Source: Sinorhizobium meliloti (GTDB lineage: Bacteria > Pseudomonadota > Alphaproteobacteria > Rhizobiales > Rhizobiaceae). Taken from it: a stretch of 64,000 nt of DNA. Of this stretch, positions 60,411 to 64,000 are shown one piece after another (the first letter of the stretch is position 1; the number at the start of each line of letters is the position of its first letter). Below the pieces are notes generated by a model. That model saw nothing but the letters and a program-made list of their open reading frames with translations. It ran no database searches and was not told where the DNA came from. The position numbers were made by a program, and so were the translations under genes. The DNA lies in assembly GCF_035610345.1 (NCBI RefSeq), contig NZ_CP141213.1, positions 496,001 through 560,000 on the forward strand, written 5' to 3'.

Positions 60411-60436
60411 AACGGCGGCCGGGGGCCGGGAGTTCC
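60411..60436 (-). promoter_or_regulatory. EcfG-type stress promoter for the coiled-coil membrane protein gene
   Basis: GGAAC-N17-CGTT on the minus strand (one base longer than most copies here), 52 bases before the ATG at 60359. Confidence 0.65.
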
Positions 60437-60471
60437 TTTCGAGGGTGAAATTGGCCGCACATCCCCGGCCC

Positions 60472-60670
60472 CCTCATTCCTGTGCATGTCACAGGAATCC
60501 AGCCAGACCAAGTCCTTGGGCTGAAAGAACGCTTCCCGCGCCGCGGACGCGGCGCTGCTCTCATCCCTGTGACGAGCACAGGCATGAGGAAAAAAGAGAG
60601 ATTGCAGCCCTCCGATAGGCCTCCTACAGCGCCGCGCGTCATATGAGACGCGCAAATGTCGCTGTAGCAC
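60472..60670. repeat. Dispersed intergenic repeat, long copy 2
   Basis: This copy matches 29503-29688 throughout. The front module is the CCTGTGCATGTCACAGG hairpin. The middle is the block CCAGACCAAGTCCTTGGGCT. The back module pairs CTACAGCG (from 60623) with CGCTGTAG near 60660-60667 around nested CGCGTC/GACGCG arms. It has no coding signal. Confidence 0.85.
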
Positions 60671-60783
60671 TTTGCAGCGGACGCACGGTCGGTACTCATG
60701 GAATTCAAGCGCATCACCATGCGTGCCGACAAACCGACCAGAGCTTCAACGCCATTGTCCATCCCGCGGCAGCCGTCATAAAC

Positions 60784-61572
60784 TCAAAGTGAATCTCCCG
60801 AAGGCCGCGAGCAGACGAGGAAGAACCTGCGGTAGAAGAATGTCCTCAGCCTGTTTCTGAGATCGGCATTCCTGCGCTGGGCCGCCGCGATCGGGCGGCG
60901 GGACGGCAACTCTATGTTCTGGAATCCCGCCTCTTCGATCAAGGGAAGAAGTCTTTCGACGGTGAGGCCATCGCCAAAGGGCAGACGCTCCATGATCTTT
61001 GCGTGGCGTTCGCTCATGGCGCCGTCGTAATGCGGGTCATGGCCGATGATCCGCTCGAGGGCAGCCACCGCGAAAGACGCCAGACGGCCGAGCGGCGTCG
61101 GCTTCGACCAGTCCCCGTCGAAGACGAGCAGCCTTCCGCCCGGTTTCAGCAGGCGGAACCATTCGGCGAAAGCCTGCTCCGGCTCCGTCAGCGTCCAGAC
61201 GAGATGCCGGCAGACCACGGCATCATAGGTCTCGTCCGGCTCCAGCGTGTGCTCGGCATCGGCCAGAATGAAACGAACCCTGTCGTTCCCTGCGTGCTTG
61301 CGCCGCGCCACCGCGAGCATGGCCTCGGAGAAATCCAGCGCCGTCACTTCGTGGCCGAGCGAAAGGAGCACGTTGGTCACCTCCCCCGTCCCGCAGGCGA
61401 GTTCGAGAACCTTCAGCGGCCTCGCCCCGAGTGCGCTGCGCATCGCTGCCGCCCAGGCGTCGAGCTCCGGTCCCGGCGGGATGCGGTGGCCGAAGGCGAG
61501 GTCGAACGTTTCCGACCGCTTCGACCAGTATTCGCGGATATCTTCCTTCAGGTGGTGGTTGCGCATGTCCAT
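60784..61572 (-). CDS. Class I SAM-dependent methyltransferase
   Basis: The 262-residue enzyme has the SAM motif VLELACGTGEVTNVLLSLGH near residue 55, the acidic ribose-binding residue in VTALDFSEAM, and motif IV/post-I AVVCRHLVWTLTEPEQAF near 118. It is like UbiE/small-molecule methyltransferases. It starts three bases after the ATPase stop, so it is the last gene of the importer operon SBP-permease-ATPase-methyltransferase. Coupling to an iron-chelate/cobalamin-type importer suggests that it modifies the imported compound or a metallophore. Confidence 0.88.
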   Translation of the reverse strand: MDMRNHHLKEDIREYWSKRSETFDLAFGHRIPPGPELDAWAAAMRSALGARPLKVLELACGTGEVTNVLLSLGHEVTALDFSEAMLAVARRKHAGNDRVRFILADAEHTLEPDETYDAVVCRHLVWTLTEPEQAFAEWFRLLKPGGRLLVFDGDWSKPTPLGRLASFAVAALERIIGHDPHYDGAMSERHAKIMERLPFGDGLTVERLLPLIEEAGFQNIELPSRRPIAAAQRRNADLRNRLRTFFYRRFFLVCSRPSGDSL

Positions 61573-61575
61573 GGG

Positions 61576-62372
<797 letters not shown>

Positions 62373-62376
<4 letters not shown>

Positions 62377-63416
62377 GCGCGGTCCCTCCTTTGTCCGAGT
62401 ATCAACGCGAAGGCCGGAGCGCCGACGAGCGCCGTGATCACGCCGATCGGCAGGACCTGGCCGGGAATGAGAACGCGCGACAGTATGTCCGCGAGGATCA
62501 TGAACACGGCGCCGATGAGCGCCGCTGCCGGCAGCAGGACACCGTGGCGGACGCCGACGAGCATGCGGGCCGCATGGGGGATGACGAGGCCGACGAAACC
62601 GATCGACCCGACGATGGATACCATCACCGCAGTCATCATCGCCGAGACGCCGACAAGCGCGAAATAGGTTCGCCTGACCGAGATGCCGAGCGAGGCAGCC
62701 GATTCCGACCCGAAGGTAAACGCGTCGAGGGGACGGGCATGCCAGAGACAGACGACGAGACCGAGAAGCGTCGCCGGCACGGCGAGCCAGGCATCCGGCC
62801 AGCGCACGCCCGAAAGATTGCCGAGCAGCCAGAACATGATGCCACGCGCCTGCTCGGCCGTGGCCGCCTTGGTGACGATGAAGGAGGTCAGTGCGTTGAA
62901 GAGCTGTGACCCCGCCACACCCGCCAGGATGATCGCCGCGGTGCCGCGGCCGGCCTTCACCGCCAGCAGGCTCACCAGGACGAAAGCGACCAGCGCGCCG
63001 ATGAAGGCGCCGAGCGGCAGCGTCAGCATCCCGGCACCCACACCGAGGATGGCGACGCTGACCGCCCCCGTCGAGGCTCCGGCGGAGATGCCGAGAATAT
63101 AGGGATCGGCGAGCGGATTGCGCAGCAGCGATTGCAGCACGGCGCCGGAGAGCGCAAGCGCCGCCCCGCAGGAAGCGGCCACGACCGCCCGGCTCAGTCG
63201 GTAGCTCCAGATGATGCCCTCGTCGATCGGGGCCAGCGGATAGCCGGCGTTCCACAGCCGATTCGCGACTGTCTGCGCAACCGTCCTGAACGGGATCGCC
63301 GTTTCGCCGATCGCAGCGCCCATCCAGAGTGCCGCGAACAGGATCACGAGCGCGGCGATGGCCGCGCCGACGCGTCCCGTCCCCGTTCGCCCGGCCAGGG
63401 TCAGCACGCGGCTCAC
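62373..63416 (-). CDS. Iron-chelate/cobalamin-type ABC transporter permease (FecCD family)
   Basis: The 347-residue permease has about ten helices and FecCD signatures: LPLAPIDEGIIWSYRLSR-like entry (LAPIDEGIIWSYRLSRAVVA), NPLADPYILGISAGASTGAV near residue 108 and GSIGFVGLVIPHAARMLVGV near 270. GTG at 63416 overlaps the binding-protein stop (GTGA) and gives the family's usual length. One permease gene implies a homodimer. Confidence 0.92.
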
Positions 63417-64000
63417 TTGCCGAACCCACCCTTGGAAGCCGGCCCAGCCTTGGGCGCAAGTCCGGCCTCGGCGATGGCATCCGCCAGCGCTTCGATTCCT
63501 TCGATCGTGCGGATCGTCGGGTTCATCGCCTGCGCATCCATGTCGAACACATAGCCTTTGGCGACTGCCGGCATGAGGCTCGCCACGGGATCGGTCTTCA
63601 GGAATTCGAGTTTGGCGTCGAGGCTGTCGAGCGGGTAGCGTCGACGCTCCATGGAACCGGCAACGATCATGGTCGGCTCGGCCTTGGCGATGGTTTCCCA
63701 GCCGACCGTCGGCCATTCGTCTTCTGTGTCGATGATGTTTTCGATGCCGAGCGCCGCCATGATGTAGCCGGGTGCGCCGTTCCTGCCGGCGACATAGGGG
63801 TCGGCATCGGCAGCGCTGGAGAACCAGAAGACCGCCGAGAGTTTGCCCCCGGCCGAGGCGACCTTGGCGCGCGCCGCCTCTTCTCGGCTTTTCAGCTCGG
63901 CCACGACCTTCTCGCCCTTGTCCTGAACATCGTAAATCTGCGCCAGCTCGCGAATTTCCCGATAGACGAGATCCATGGTGAAGACCTGCCGGCGCACGCC
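63413..64000 (-). CDS. Iron-chelate/cobalamin-type solute-binding protein (partial, continues past window)
   Basis: The 195 visible residues are the C-terminal part of a class III periplasmic binding protein (BtuF/FecB fold): the long linking helix (LVYREIRELAQIYDVQDKGE), then GYIMAALGIENIID and GWETIAKAEPTMIVAGSME. The start lies beyond 64000. Ligand type cannot be resolved; the family covers siderophores, heme and cobalamin. Confidence 0.88.
   Translation of the reverse strand, partial: GVRRQVFTMDLVYREIRELAQIYDVQDKGEKVVAELKSREEAARAKVASAGGKLSAVFWFSSAADADPYVAGRNGAPGYIMAALGIENIIDTEDEWPTVGWETIAKAEPTMIVAGSMERRRYPLDSLDAKLEFLKTDPVASLMPAVAKGYVFDMDAQAMNPTIRTIEGIEALADAIAEAGLAPKAGPASKGGFGK

Overview
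The window is high-G+C DNA that reads as the accessory part of a Rhizobiales genome, most likely a Sinorhizobium/Ensifer-type megaplasmid or chromid. The evidence is the very high share of ABC uptake systems and catabolic dehydrogenases, the many small stress proteins with rhizobial character, a dispersed intergenic repeat of a kind I associate with Sinorhizobium, and about a dozen promoters of the alphaproteobacterial general-stress sigma factor (EcfG/RpoE2) form, GGAAC-N17-GTT. I see no rRNA, tRNA, transposase, CRISPR array or phage genes. The species assignment is inference.

Layout. 0-2.5 kb: the tail of a glycosyltransferase and a glycogen-debranching-type glucosidase. 2.5-15.6 kb: a catabolic locus with an IlvD/Edd-family sugar-acid dehydratase, an RraA-like protein and a D-2-hydroxyacid dehydrogenase on the plus strand. 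On the minus strand it has a complete oligopeptide-type ABC importer, an EamA transporter, a DapA-family aldolase and a FadR-type GntR regulator. A second GntR regulator and a TauE-like permease follow. A near-identical palindrome lies in front of the dehydratase, in front of the importer and between the two regulators, so the locus looks like one regulon. 15.7-21.1 kb: a flavin monooxygenase with an NTF2-like front domain, a sigma-54 activator and an L-2-hydroxyglutarate oxidase.

21.2-33.2 kb and 39.7-42.4 kb form a general-stress island: phospholipase D, a UPF0104 membrane protein, a DUF892 ferritin-like protein, a Pcm/erythromycin-esterase fusion, a glycine-zipper stress protein, a PepSY-like protein, several micro-proteins, a nucleotidyltransferase-phosphoesterase operon, a zinc alcohol dehydrogenase and two short-chain dehydrogenases around two charged small proteins. 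Most of these units carry EcfG-type promoters. Between the two parts lie a 1072-residue RTX protein made of 12 repeats, a small exported peptide and a NarL-type two-component pair.

42.5-46.7 kb: an orphan sugar-binding protein, an MFS exporter and a SulP transporter. 46.8-57.7 kb: an IclR-controlled operon with a dipeptide-type ABC importer, an MmgE/PrpD protein, a FAD-dependent amine/amino-acid oxidase and a RidA deaminase, facing an AGCS symporter. It looks like uptake and oxidation of an amino-acid or opine-like compound. 58.2-60.4 kb: dodecin, an exported intradiol dioxygenase, a DUF296 protein and a membrane-anchored coiled-coil protein, the last two with stress promoters. 60.8-64.0 kb: an iron-chelate/cobalamin-type ABC importer linked to a methyltransferase, cut by the window edge.
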